45,840 bases of DNA from JANNAV01 sp031384695. GTDB lineage: Bacteria; Pseudomonadota; Alphaproteobacteria; Rhodobacterales; Rhodobacteraceae. Positions 22,846 to 31,522 of the stretch are shown here, piece after piece. The notes beneath the pieces were generated by a model. The model was not told the DNA's origin and searched no databases. It was given only the letters and a program-made list of their open reading frames with translations. Within the stretch, counting starts at the first letter, position 1, and each line of letters starts with the position of its first letter. The stretch lies in NCBI GenBank assembly GCA_031384695.1, contig JANNAV010000100.1, positions 1 through 45,840 on the forward strand, written 5' to 3'. The position numbers and the translations under genes were made by a program.

Positions 22846-23808
22846 CTATGGCACCAGCATCACCACCTTGCCGGTGGCGCTGCGGCTGCGCAGCAGTTCC
22901 AACCCCTCGGGCAACTGCGCAAACGGCAACTGATGGCTGATGTGGGGGCGCAATCCCCCCGCCTCGAACCAGCCGAACAGGGTGGCCAGACTGCGTTGCA
23001 ACACCTCGGGGCGGAACGCCAGATAGCCGCCCCAGTAGAACCCGATCACGCTCAGGTTCTTCACCAGCAGGTAATTCGCCGCGATCTGCGGCACTTGACC
23101 CGAGGCGAAGCCGATGCTCAAAATCCGCCCGTCGGGGTTGGTCGCGCGCAACGCCGCATCAAACCCCGCCCCGCCCACCGGATCATAAACCACATCCACG
23201 CCGCCCAATGCCTTCAACGCACCCCGCAGATCGGGCGCATCGCTGTCGATCAGCAGATCGGCGCCCGCAGCCTGCGCTACCGCCAGTTTATCCGCCCCGC
23301 GCGCGACGGCGATCACCCGCGCGCCCAGCCGCTTGCCGATCTCAACCGCCGTCAGGCCCACGCCGCCCGCCGCCCCCAGCACCAGCAGCGTCTCGCCCGG
23401 CTGCAACCGCGCCTTGTGATCCAGCGCCAGATGCGAGGTGCCATAGGCCACCTGAAACGCCGCGGCCTGCGGGAAACTCATGCTGTCGGGGATGGCCACC
23501 AGCCGGTTCAGCGGCACCGCCGCCGCCTCGGCCATGCCGCCCGATCCGGCAAACGCCGCCACCCTTGTGCCTGCGGGCAGCGCATTGGTATCGACGCCTG
23601 CCACCTCGATCACCCCCGCAAATTCCAGCCCCGGCGTGAACGGCAGGCCGGGGTGTTCCTGATATTTGCCTTGCGCCATCAGCAGATCGGCAAAGTTCAA
23701 CCCGCAGGCCCGGATCCGCACCAGCGCCTCGCCCGGTCCCGGCTGGGGCACCGGTATCTCGCATACCCGCGCCGGTGCGCCAGGTGCCACTGTCTGCCAG
23801 GCCTGCAT
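22846..23808 (-). CDS. NADPH:quinone oxidoreductase, MDR (zeta-crystallin-like) family
   Basis: This 320-residue zinc-free medium-chain reductase is of the quinone oxidoreductase branch. It begins MQAWQTVAPGAPARVCEIPV, has GLNFADLLMAQGKYQ and LPFTPGLEFAGVI in the catalytic domain, and the nucleotide-binding LVLGAAGGVGLTAVEIGKRLGA motif at about residues 143-164. No structural-zinc cysteine cluster is seen. It reduces quinones or enals with NADPH. The start is supported by family alignment; the ribosome site is modest. Confidence 0.9.
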   Translation of the reverse strand: MQAWQTVAPGAPARVCEIPVPQPGPGEALVRIRACGLNFADLLMAQGKYQEHPGLPFTPGLEFAGVIEVAGVDTNALPAGTRVAAFAGSGGMAEAAAVPLNRLVAIPDSMSFPQAAAFQVAYGTSHLALDHKARLQPGETLLVLGAAGGVGLTAVEIGKRLGARVIAVARGADKLAVAQAAGADLLIDSDAPDLRGALKALGGVDVVYDPVGGAGFDAALRATNPDGRILSIGFASGQVPQIAANYLLVKNLSVIGFYWGGYLAFRPEVLQRSLATLFGWFEAGGLRPHISHQLPFAQLPEGLELLRSRSATGKVVMLVP

Positions 23809-23820
23809 GTTCGCCCTTCA

Positions 23821-23853
23821 CCCCGCCCAAACCCCGCCCAAACCCCGCCCAGA
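23821..23853 (+). repeat. Three tandem 11-base repeats
   Basis: CCCCGCCCAAA occurs three times head to tail (the third ends AGA), 12 bases upstream of the leftward oxidoreductase start. It could be a slippage tract or lie in the leader of that gene. Confidence 0.7.
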
Positions 23854-23919
23854 CTCCGACGATGGGCGGGATCGGTGCCGGACGCAAGAGGCGGCAGCGC
23901 GCGGGCCCGGCCGCAAGAT

Positions 23920-23971
23920 TCGCATTTTGCAATCGCCACCACAGCAGTTCATCGCATTTTGCATTGCAAAA
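23920..23971. promoter_or_regulatory. Direct repeats and palindrome in the oxidoreductase-XRE spacer
   Basis: TCGCATTTTGCA occurs at 23920-23931 and 23952-23963, start to start 32 bases (about three helical turns). The second copy runs into the perfect palindrome TTTTGCA-T-TGCAAAA (23957-23971). This looks like a paired operator. TTTGCA/TGCAAA half-sites are used by RamB/PccR-type regulators in related bacteria, so such a protein is possible, but the binder is unknown. Confidence 0.5.
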
Positions 23972-24137
23972 CGAGAAACCCGCATAGGGAGAGTGATCGC
24001 GGAAACGTGACCTCATGAAGCGAAAGCCACTTGTCAGGGTAGATTTCTTCTACGCTTGTATAATTCGTCATATCCAAAAAGACAGGTTTTTGCCGGCCCA
24101 ACAAATATTCCGGCCAGAAAGCCCGATACGGCATGTT

Positions 24138-24153
24138 TGGCACGATAATTGCT
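24138..24153 (+). promoter_or_regulatory. Sigma-54 (RpoN) promoter
   Basis: TGGCAC-GATAA-TTGCT matches the sigma-54 consensus TGGCAC-N5-TTGCW exactly, with GG at 24139-24140 and GC at 24151-24152, ten bases between. Transcription would start near 24163, giving a leader of about 30 bases before the XRE gene's ATG at 24195. The surrounding 24030-24190 is AT-rich for this genome. Confidence 0.72.
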
Positions 24154-24194
24154 TATATTATTGCAGGGACAGTAATCAGGGAATGGAGAGTTTT

Positions 24195-24554
24195 ATGAAA
24201 CACCCGGTCGATGCTCACGTCGGCAAACGCATCCGCCATCGCCGCTGGATGGTTGGCATGACCCAGCAACAACTGGCCGATAAGGTCGGGATCAAGTTCC
24301 AGCAAATTCAGAAGTATGAAACCGGGATGAACCGGGTTTCGGCGTCGCGGCTTTGGGATATTGCCGATACGCTGGGTGTCACGATTGCGTTTTTCTTCGA
24401 AGGGCTGGCCGAGGGGGCGCAGACCCTGCAGGCCGGTGGCGATATTCTGGCGGACAAAGAGGCGCTGGAACTGGTGCGCTCGTATTATGCGATCCCCGAG
24501 GCGCAGCGCCGTCGCCTGTTCGATCTGGCCCGCGTGCTGAGCGAAGCCGCGTAA
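24195..24554 (+). CDS. XRE-family helix-turn-helix regulator
   Basis: The 119-residue protein has a Cro/C1-type HTH at about residues 10-65 (VGKRIRHRRWMVGMTQQQLA, VGIKFQQIQKYETGMNRVSA, LWDIADTLGVTIAFFFEGL). A short C-terminal helical region (LADKEALELVRSYYAIPEAQ) follows. This type is common in Rhodobacterales. Start: ATG 24195 with GGAGAG four bases upstream; the open frame extends back to 24015 but crosses the promoter. A consensus sigma-54 promoter lies just upstream. Targets are unknown. Confidence 0.9.
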   Translation: MKHPVDAHVGKRIRHRRWMVGMTQQQLADKVGIKFQQIQKYETGMNRVSASRLWDIADTLGVTIAFFFEGLAEGAQTLQAGGDILADKEALELVRSYYAIPEAQRRRLFDLARVLSEAA

Positions 24555-24649
24555 CCCCCCGGCCACCATATCGGGCTTGACCCAGCCCCCCCGTGCCAGT
24601 ACCGCCGGGGGCGGCTGGCATTCGGGCCGCCGCTTTGGCAGGACGACAG

Positions 24650-25447
24650 ATGACAGATCCCGGATACGACGCGCAGGCGCTGCGGGCGGTGGCGGCAGAA
24701 CTGGCTGATGCCGCGCGGCTTGCCACCTTGCAGCATTTCCGCGCCGACGGCCTGACCGCCGACAACAAGGACGCCGCAAGGTTCGATCCGGTGACGGTGG
24801 CCGACAGGCTGTCGGAACAGCGGATGCGCGAAATTCTGGCCCGTCTGCGCCCGGATGATGGCATTCTGGGCGAAGAGTTCGGCCCGGTGGCGGGCACCTC
24901 GGGCCTGACCTGGGTGCTCGATCCGATCGACGGCACCCGGGGTTATCTCAGCGGCACCCCCACCTGGGGCGTGCTGGTGTCGGTGCGCGACGCGGCCGGG
25001 CCGATTTACGGGCTGATCGACCAGCCCTATATCGGCGAACGTTTCGAAGGCGGGCTGGGCTGGGCCGAGGTCAACGGCCCGATGGGGCGGCGGGCCCTGC
25101 GCTGCCGCGCGGCGCGGCCGCTGTCGCAAGCCATCCTGTTTACCACCTTTCCCGAAGTGGGCACCCCCGCGCAGGGGGCGGCCTTCCGCCGGGTGGCCGC
25201 AGGCGCGCGGATGGTGCGCTATGGCATGGATTGCTATGCCTATGCCCTGATCGCGGCGGGGCAGATCGATCTGGTGATCGAGGCGGGCCTGCAACCCTAT
25301 GACATACAGGCCCCCATCGCGGTGATCGAGGCGGCGGGCGGCATCGTCACCGATTGGCAGGGCCGCCCCTGCCATGACGGCGGGCAGGTGCTGGCAGCCG
25401 CGAACGCCACCATTCATGCCGGGGCAATGGCGGCGCTGAACCGGTAA
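24650..25447 (+). CDS. Inositol-monophosphatase-family phosphatase, HisN-like
   Basis: This 265-residue magnesium-dependent phosphatase has the metal-site motifs GEEFG (about residues 80-84) and WVLDPIDGTRGYLSGTPTWG, and the C-terminal YDIQAPIAVIEAAGG (motif WDxxAP-like, with Y in place of W). The pattern is closest to the histidinol-phosphatase HisN subgroup, so the last-but-one step of histidine synthesis is the best guess; inositol or nucleotide phosphates are alternatives. Start: ATG 24650 with AGGA six bases upstream. It lies 95 bases after the XRE gene on the same strand and may be cotranscribed. Confidence 0.8.
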   Translation: MTDPGYDAQALRAVAAELADAARLATLQHFRADGLTADNKDAARFDPVTVADRLSEQRMREILARLRPDDGILGEEFGPVAGTSGLTWVLDPIDGTRGYLSGTPTWGVLVSVRDAAGPIYGLIDQPYIGERFEGGLGWAEVNGPMGRRALRCRAARPLSQAILFTTFPEVGTPAQGAAFRRVAAGARMVRYGMDCYAYALIAAGQIDLVIEAGLQPYDIQAPIAVIEAAGGIVTDWQGRPCHDGGQVLAAANATIHAGAMAALNR

Positions 25448-25454
25448 TTGCCGC

Positions 25455-25600
25455 CCAGAAGGCGGTTTTCGGCTCAACGGAAACACGTTCCAACCGCTCC
25501 CGACAATTTGCTGAAGATTGTCCCCCCGCTTCTTTACTGCTCAAGTATCCCACGGGGGTGCGGGGGTGTGAAACCCCCGCAGGCTTCAGGCACGCAAAGC
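25455..25600 (-). repeat. Intergenic repeat family B, copy (inverted)
   Basis: This lies in the 357-base gap before the deaminase gene. It shows CCGCTCCCGACAATTTGCTG, then TTTACTGCTCAAGTATCCCA and the hairpin TGCGGGGGT-GTGAA-ACCCCCGCA (near 25559-25581). The TTTACTGCTCAAATATCC block recurs at 29777-29794. The CGACAATT and GGGTTTCACACCCCCGC blocks recur inverted near 3500-3560 and 30825-30885. The rest of the gap, 25601-25804, shows no supported feature apart from a GAGGGG ribosome site at its right end. Confidence 0.65.
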
Positions 25601-25804
25601 CCAGGTTCCGAAAAGGCGCATCCCGCCCCACTCCAATTTTCTGCCCTTTGCCACAAACGCCGGCGCGAAAATCGGAATTGTGCCGCGCGCGCACCCGGAT
25701 TACCCTGCATCAGCGCGAGTCCTTCATGCCCCCCTTCTGTCGCGCCCATTTTCCAACTGTCGCCCTGCGGCGGACCACCGAAGGGGGTGGAGCGAGGGGC
25801 ACGC

Positions 25805-27142
25805 ATGTCTGAAATTCTGATCCGGGGTGCCGCAAGCGTCGTCACCATGAACGCGGCCCGCGCCGAACTTGCGGGCGGTGATGTGCTGATCCGGGGCGGG
25901 GTGATTGCCGCTGTGGGCCATGGCTTGCAGAGTACCGGCGAGGTGATCGGGGCCAAGGGCTGCGTGGTGACGCCGGGCCTTGTCAACACCCACCACCACC
26001 TGTTTCAAAGCCTGACCCGCGCCGTGCCGGGCGGGCAGAATGCGCTGCTGTTCGGCTGGCTGCAAACCCTTTACCCGATCTGGGCCCGCTTTGGCCCCGA
26101 AGAGATGTTCGTCTCGGCCCAGACCGGCCTTGCGGAACTGGCACTTTCGGGCTGCAGCATGACGTCGGACCACCTCTACCTTTATCCCAACGGCGCGCGG
26201 CTGGATGATACCATCGCCGCCGCCCGCGAGGTGGGCCTGCGCTTTCACCCGACGCGCGGGGCGATGAGCATCGGCACCAGCGCCGGTGGCCTGCCGCCCG
26301 ATGCCCTGGTGCAATCCGAGACGTCCATCCTGGAGGATTGCATCCGCGTCATCGACGCCTTTCACGACCCGCGCGACGGCGCGATGCTGCGGGTGGGGAT
26401 CGCCCCCTGCTCGCCGTTCTCGGTCAGCCGCAACCTGATGCGCGAAGCGGCCTTGCTCGCGCGCGACAAGGCGGTGATGCTGCACACCCATCTGGCCGAA
26501 AGCGACGAGGATATCGCCTATTCGCTGGCGAAGTTCGGCTGCCGTCCGGGGCAATATGCCGAAGATCTGGGCTGGACCGGGCCGGACGTGTGGCACGCGC
26601 ATTGCGTCAGGCTGGACGCGGGCGAGATCGGCCTGTTTGCCCGCAGTGGCACCGGGGTTGCGCATTGCCCCTGCTCGAACTGCCGGCTTGGCTCGGGCAT
26701 AGCGCCGGTGCGGGCGATGCGCGATGCTGGGGTGAAGGTGGCGCTGGGGGTGGACGGTTCGGCCAGCAATGACGCGGGCAACCTGCTGCTGGAGGCGCGC
26801 CAGTCGCTGCTGTTGCAGCGCGTGGCGCGCGGGGCGGATGCGATGAGCCCGCGCGAGGCGCTGGAGATGGCCACGCTGGGCGGCGCGCAGGTGCTGAACC
26901 GGCCCGATTGCGGATCGCTTGAGCCGGGCAAGCGGGCCGATATCGCCATCTGGGACATAGCAGGCATCGAAGCCGCAGGCGCCTGGGATCCGGTCGCCGC
27001 CCTGATCCTGTGCGGCCCGCCCCGCGTGCGCGATCTTTTCGTCGAAGGGCGGCAGGTGGTGGCCGCGGGCCGGATGACCACGATCGATCTGCCGCGCGTG
27101 ATCGCGGCGCAGAACCGCCTCGCGCAGCGGTTGATGCGCTAA
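25805..27142 (+). CDS. Amidohydrolase, probable 8-oxoguanine deaminase
   Basis: This 445-residue metal-dependent deaminase is of the AtzA/TrzN-like group. Metal ligands appear in the TPGLVNTHHHLFQSLTRAV block (H63, H65), then MLHTHLAESDEDIAYSLAKF, WHAHCVRL and the aspartate in LGVDGSASNDAGNLL. The last two, with the SNCRLGSGIAP segment, match the 8-oxoguanine deaminase subgroup, which turns 8-oxoguanine into urate. Other purine or pterin substrates cannot be excluded. ATG 25805 has GAGGGG five bases upstream. The nucleoside transporter at 43-45.8 kb is compatible with purine salvage but is not linked. Confidence 0.83.
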   Translation: MSEILIRGAASVVTMNAARAELAGGDVLIRGGVIAAVGHGLQSTGEVIGAKGCVVTPGLVNTHHHLFQSLTRAVPGGQNALLFGWLQTLYPIWARFGPEEMFVSAQTGLAELALSGCSMTSDHLYLYPNGARLDDTIAAAREVGLRFHPTRGAMSIGTSAGGLPPDALVQSETSILEDCIRVIDAFHDPRDGAMLRVGIAPCSPFSVSRNLMREAALLARDKAVMLHTHLAESDEDIAYSLAKFGCRPGQYAEDLGWTGPDVWHAHCVRLDAGEIGLFARSGTGVAHCPCSNCRLGSGIAPVRAMRDAGVKVALGVDGSASNDAGNLLLEARQSLLLQRVARGADAMSPREALEMATLGGAQVLNRPDCGSLEPGKRADIAIWDIAGIEAAGAWDPVAALILCGPPRVRDLFVEGRQVVAAGRMTTIDLPRVIAAQNRLAQRLMR

Positions 27143-27146
27143 CGCG

Positions 27147-27187
27147 GGTTGCCTGCAATCTGATTCAGATTGAACGCAAACCGCTTT
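27147..27187. repeat. Family C hairpin between convergent genes
   Basis: CAATCTGA-T-TCAGATTG (27156-27172) is a perfect eight-base core with imperfect outer arms (TTGCCTG / GAACGCAA) and the flank AAACCGCTTTA. It is a decayed relative of the 37-base palindrome at 6408-6444. It fills the 43-base gap between the deaminase and the leftward Hint gene and probably forms a 3' structure for both transcripts. Confidence 0.65.
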
Positions 27188-28253
27188 AATTCAGGCGGCC
27201 CGCGCCATTGGCGAACAGCCGCGCCTCGTAGGGCTTCAACACGGTCCGCGCCGTCGGGCTGTAACCTGCCGGACCGCTTTCAATCCCGGGGAACAGCGCC
27301 ACGATCTCGGCGCGGGTGGCGGCGGCCATATCTTGCATCGTCACCGCACCGGGAAAGAAGCTTTCGCTGGCGCAGCCTTCGGCGGTGATGATCTGGTGGC
27401 GGTCAAACATCAGGTGAAAATAGGTCACCGCATGGCAAGGCGCGCGGGTAATGCTGGCATCGTTGATCAGATGGCAGGCGGCGGCCAGCACTTCGGGCGC
27501 GCCAAACAGCAATTCCGCCCGCCAGCCCGACAGCAGCATCCGGTGCTGTGGTGAAACCCGCAGGTCGCGGCGGTTGCCCAGCGCCCGGGCGCGGATCAGG
27601 ATCGGGGCAAAGCGCCCCTGCGCCGCCACGCGCCGCTGCCCGATCCAGCGGACGGGCTGTGCGCCATGATCCTGCGTCTGCACCAGATCGCCCGGCACCA
27701 GCGATTCGATCAGCCGCTCGCCCGAGGGGGTGGCAATGGCGGTGCCATGGGTAAAGCAGGCCAGAAAGTTGGTGGCCTGCCGGTTGATCCCCAGTCCCGA
27801 GAAATTGCTGCCAACCACGCTGTTGATCGTCAGCGACATGATCGGCTTGGCCACCAGCGCCGTCTGCGGTGCCCCCGCCAGCAGATTCGGCGACAGGAAG
27901 GTGTTGCCCAGCGTATCCTGAAACACCACCACGGTGCCGGTCCAGGTGCTGCCGTCGGTATAGGTGATGGTGCCGTTATACTGCACGGCGGCGTCAAAGG
28001 TGGTGGTGACGCTGCCGGAACCAGGGTTGAAGGTGATCTGGTCGTTGGCGGCGCTATTGTTTTGATCAAGGGCGGTGGCGCTGCCGCCATTGTTGGTGGT
28101 GGTCACGAAAGCCACATCGGCAAACAGCTTGTTGCTTGGCCCGCCAAAGGTTTGCCCCACCAGCACGCCGGCATTTTCCGCGTTGGTGTTGCCCTCGGTC
28201 GGGTCGATCAGCGGGCGGATACCCAGATGGATGGCGTTCCAGTTGTTCGGCAT
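27186..28253 (-). CDS. Hint-domain (hedgehog/intein-like) protein
   Basis: The 355-residue protein has an N-terminal, threonine/asparagine/glycine-rich beta-type region (about residues 1-160, e.g. FVTTTNNGGSATALDQ, GTITYTDGSTWTGTVVVFQ). A Hint_2 domain follows, starting at ACFTHGTAIATPSGERLIES. VPGDLVQTQDHGAQPVRWIG and SPQHRMLLSG are Hint blocks. The cysteine before FTHGT is the likely self-cleaving residue. Such proteins are plentiful in Rhodobacterales and usually secreted by type I systems, though no GGxGxD repeats or transport genes are seen here. Start: ATG 28253; I see no ribosome site, so the start is uncertain. Confidence 0.82.
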   Translation of the reverse strand: MPNNWNAIHLGIRPLIDPTEGNTNAENAGVLVGQTFGGPSNKLFADVAFVTTTNNGGSATALDQNNSAANDQITFNPGSGSVTTTFDAAVQYNGTITYTDGSTWTGTVVVFQDTLGNTFLSPNLLAGAPQTALVAKPIMSLTINSVVGSNFSGLGINRQATNFLACFTHGTAIATPSGERLIESLVPGDLVQTQDHGAQPVRWIGQRRVAAQGRFAPILIRARALGNRRDLRVSPQHRMLLSGWRAELLFGAPEVLAAACHLINDASITRAPCHAVTYFHLMFDRHQIITAEGCASESFFPGAVTMQDMAAATRAEIVALFPGIESGPAGYSPTARTVLKPYEARLFANGAGRLN

Positions 28254-28581
28254 GAGCAAGACAATCCATGACGGGTTTCGACATTGCGTCCCATTGATTG
28301 ATACTTGTGCGGTTGGTTCAAAGTTTGGGCTGATTGCGGCGATCCGGCGGCTTTAACGGCTTTTGATGGACAGTCGCTTCAATTTCGCGTTAAAGCCTGC
28401 TGATGATCAACCGCACGGCCCCCTTGACGTTGCGCGCCCCGCAACCGCCCCGACGCCGACGCTTTACCGCGTAAGCGCCCGGCGGTTGCCTGATCATTTT
28501 GGCGGCCCCTGCCACCGCTTCCCCGATTGACCTTTGCCTGCCGCTTTGGCACCCCTAGGCTTCCTCGTAAGGATTTGCGCC
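28254..28581. other. Spacer between the Hint gene and argD
   Basis: About 328 bases between divergent genes. TTGACC at 28527-28532 could be a -35 element for argD, but no convincing -10 lies at the right distance. AAGGA before the argD ATG is the only firm signal. No RNA gene or repeat was recognised. Confidence 0.4.
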
Positions 28582-29760
28582 ATGATCTCTGCCGTTCTGC
28601 CCACCTACAACCGCGCGCCGATGGCCTTCGTCTCGGGAAGTGGCAGCTGGCTGCTGGCCGAGGATGGCCAGCGCTACCTCGATCTGGGCGCGGGCATCGC
28701 GGTCAACGCGCTGGGCCACGCGCATCCCGCACTGGTTGCGGCGCTGGGCCTGCAGGCGGCAAAGCTGTGGCATGTGTCGAACCTTTACCGCATCCCCGAA
28801 CAGGAACACCTCGCCGGACTTCTGGTTGCGGCAACCTTCGCCGATACCGTGTTCTTCACCAATTCCGGCACCGAGGCTTGCGAACTGGCCGTCAAGATGG
28901 CGCGCAAATACTGGTATGCCAAAGGCACCCCGCGTGCCGAGATCCTCACCTTCGAGGGCGCCTTTCATGGCCGCTCCACCGCCGCCATCGCCGCCTCGGG
29001 TGCGGAAAAGATGGTCAAGGGCTTTGGCCCGCTGCTGCCGGGGTTCCGCGTGCTGCCCTTCGGCGATCATGCGGCCCTGACTGCCGCCATCACCGATCAG
29101 ACCGCCGCCGTGCTGCTGGAACCGATCCAGGGCGAGGGCGGCATCCGCACCCTGCCCGATGCCTGCCTCAAGGGCCTGCGCGATCTTTGCGATGCGACGG
29201 GCACCCTGATGATCCTCGATGAGGTGCAATGCGGCATGGGGCGCACCGGGCGCCTGTTTGCGCATGAATGGGCAGGGATCACCCCCGATATCATGATGGT
29301 CGCCAAAGGCATCGGCGGCGGCTTTCCCTTGGGCGCGGTGCTGGCAACCGAGGCCGCCGCCGCAGGCATGGTCGCGGGCACCCATGGCTCCACTTATGGC
29401 GGCAACCCGCTGGGGGCGGCGGTGGGGGCGGCGGTGATGGGGGTGGTGAACACCAGCGAATTTCTGGCCGAAGTCAGCCGCAAGGGCGCGCGTTTCCGGC
29501 AGGGCCTTGAAGGCCTGGTTGCCAGCCACCCGGAGGTGTTTGAGGGCGTGCGCGGGCAGGGCCTGATGCTGGGGCTGAAATGCCGGGCGGCCAACACCGA
29601 TCTGGTCAAGGCCGCCTATGCGCAGAACCTGCTGACCATTCCTGCGGCCGACAATGTGCTGCGCCTGCTGCCCGCCCTCAACATCGCCGATGCCGATATC
29701 ACCGAGGCGCTTGCGCGCCTTGACCGCGCCGCAGCATCGCTTGCCCCGAAAGCCGGCTGA
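28582..29760 (+). CDS. argD: Acetylornithine aminotransferase
   Basis: This 392-residue class III PLP aminotransferase moves the amino group between N-acetylornithine and 2-oxoglutarate in arginine synthesis; it may also serve lysine synthesis. The PLP lysine is K242 in MMVAKGIGGGFPLGA, with the cofactor aspartate D213 in ILDEVQCGMGRTG. TNSGTEACELAVKMAR and TFEGAFHGRS are family signatures. Start: MISAVLPTYNRAP at 28582 with AAGGA eight bases upstream. argF follows after an 88-base spacer with a hairpin. Confidence 0.95.
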   Translation: MISAVLPTYNRAPMAFVSGSGSWLLAEDGQRYLDLGAGIAVNALGHAHPALVAALGLQAAKLWHVSNLYRIPEQEHLAGLLVAATFADTVFFTNSGTEACELAVKMARKYWYAKGTPRAEILTFEGAFHGRSTAAIAASGAEKMVKGFGPLLPGFRVLPFGDHAALTAAITDQTAAVLLEPIQGEGGIRTLPDACLKGLRDLCDATGTLMILDEVQCGMGRTGRLFAHEWAGITPDIMMVAKGIGGGFPLGAVLATEAAAAGMVAGTHGSTYGGNPLGAAVGAAVMGVVNTSEFLAEVSRKGARFRQGLEGLVASHPEVFEGVRGQGLMLGLKCRAANTDLVKAAYAQNLLTIPAADNVLRLLPALNIADADITEALARLDRAAASLAPKAG

Positions 29761-29769
29761 TGCCTATCC

Positions 29770-29830
29770 CCCGTTCTTTACTGCTCAAATATCCTCAGGG
29801 GGTCCGGGGGGGCGAGCCCCCCCGGTGGCC
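29770..29830 (-). repeat. Family B repeat fragment with perfect hairpin between argD and argF
   Basis: CCCCGTTCTTTACTGCTCAA and ATATCCTCAGGGGG match the left part of the copy at 25525-25555. Next is a perfect nine-base hairpin, CCGGGGGGG-CGAG-CCCCCCCGG (29804-29825). It lies 23 bases before the argF ATG and could reduce or modulate argF read-through. No T-run follows. Confidence 0.65.
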
Positions 29831-29848
29831 ACCAGAAAGACCCCGACC

Positions 29849-30775
<927 letters not shown>

Positions 30776-30789
30776 GGCAGCCTGCGCCC

Positions 30790-30910
30790 GTCGCCCGCAC
30801 CCCCGCTGTCAAACAGGCGGGTTTCACACCCCCGCACCCGTACCGGAAGAGCGGGGGGGGGCAATTTTAATCGAATTGTCGGGAGTGGTGGCAAAGGGGT
30901 TCCGTCGCGG
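30790..30910 (+). repeat. Intergenic repeat family B, copy
   Basis: CACCCCCGCTGTCAAACAGG, GGGTTTCACACCCCCGCACC, AAGAGCGGGGGGGGGCAATT and CGAATTGTCGGGAG follow one another. The order matches 3455-3590 and, inverted, 25455-25600. It fills most of the 187-base gap between argF and the DUF1993 gene. Confidence 0.7.
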
Positions 30911-30962
30911 CGCGTCTCGCTTTAGGGTCGGGCACAGCTCTGCCTCAACCAAAGGCCATCCG

Positions 30963-31457
30963 ATGTCTTATGCCGCCATCATCCCGCCGCTCGACCGTTC
31001 GCTTGCGGCGCTTGCCGCCATATTGACCAAGGCCGAGGCGCATTGCGCCCAGCACAACATCGACCCCGCGGTTCTGACGCGGTTCCGGCTTTATCCCGAT
31101 ATGTTCGACTTCACGAAACAGGTGCAACTGACCTGCGATTTCGCCGCCCGCTGTGCCGCCCGCCTGTCAGGTGCCGAGGTGCCCGGCTTTCCCGATACCG
31201 AAACCACCTTCGCCCAGTTGCTGGCCCGCGTCGCCACCGCCCGCGCCTATCTTGCCGGTTGTCCCGCCGAGGCATTCAAGGATGCCGACAGCCGGGTGAT
31301 CACCCTGAAACTGCGCAACGGCGATCTGACGCTGGACGGCGCGGCCTTCCGCACCAGCTATGCCATGCCGCAGGTCTATTTCCACTTCACCACCGCCTAT
31401 AACATCCTGCGCCACAACGGCGTGGCTGTCGGCAAGATGGATTTCATGGGGGCGTAA
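30963..31457 (+). CDS. DUF1993 protein
   Basis: The 164-residue protein begins MSYAAIIPPLDRSLAALAAI and has RLYPDMFDFTKQVQLTCDFA, FPDTETTFAQLLARV and YAMPQVYFHFTTAYNILRHNGV, the DUF1993 signature (DinB-like four-helix fold, with metal-ligand-type histidines near the C-terminus). Function is unknown. ATG at 30963 is chosen because the in-frame 29 codons before it lie in repeat DNA. It faces the MFS gene convergently. Confidence 0.85.
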   Translation: MSYAAIIPPLDRSLAALAAILTKAEAHCAQHNIDPAVLTRFRLYPDMFDFTKQVQLTCDFAARCAARLSGAEVPGFPDTETTFAQLLARVATARAYLAGCPAEAFKDADSRVITLKLRNGDLTLDGAAFRTSYAMPQVYFHFTTAYNILRHNGVAVGKMDFMGA

Positions 31458-31522
31458 GGCGCGGCGCCCGCCCTTTTGCAAGAATGCGCCCGGCACTGCG
31501 TCGGGCTGGTGCGCGCACGCCT

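Noticed and set aside
23821..23853. Tandem 11-base repeats as a possible CRISPR
   Set aside because: The units are contiguous with no spacers and too short; simple tandem slippage fits.
23949..24143. 64-codon minus-strand frame in the oxidoreductase-XRE spacer
   Set aside because: It crosses the sigma-54 promoter and the palindrome and has no ribosome site; the AT-rich regulatory reading explains the region better.
24015..24194. N-terminal extension of the XRE gene
   Set aside because: The frame is open, but it passes through the sigma-54 promoter, lacks a ribosome site, and the downstream ATG has GGAGAG.
28254..28581. argD promoter at TTGACC (28527)
   Set aside because: No -10-like sequence lies 16-18 bases downstream, so I did not list it as a promoter.
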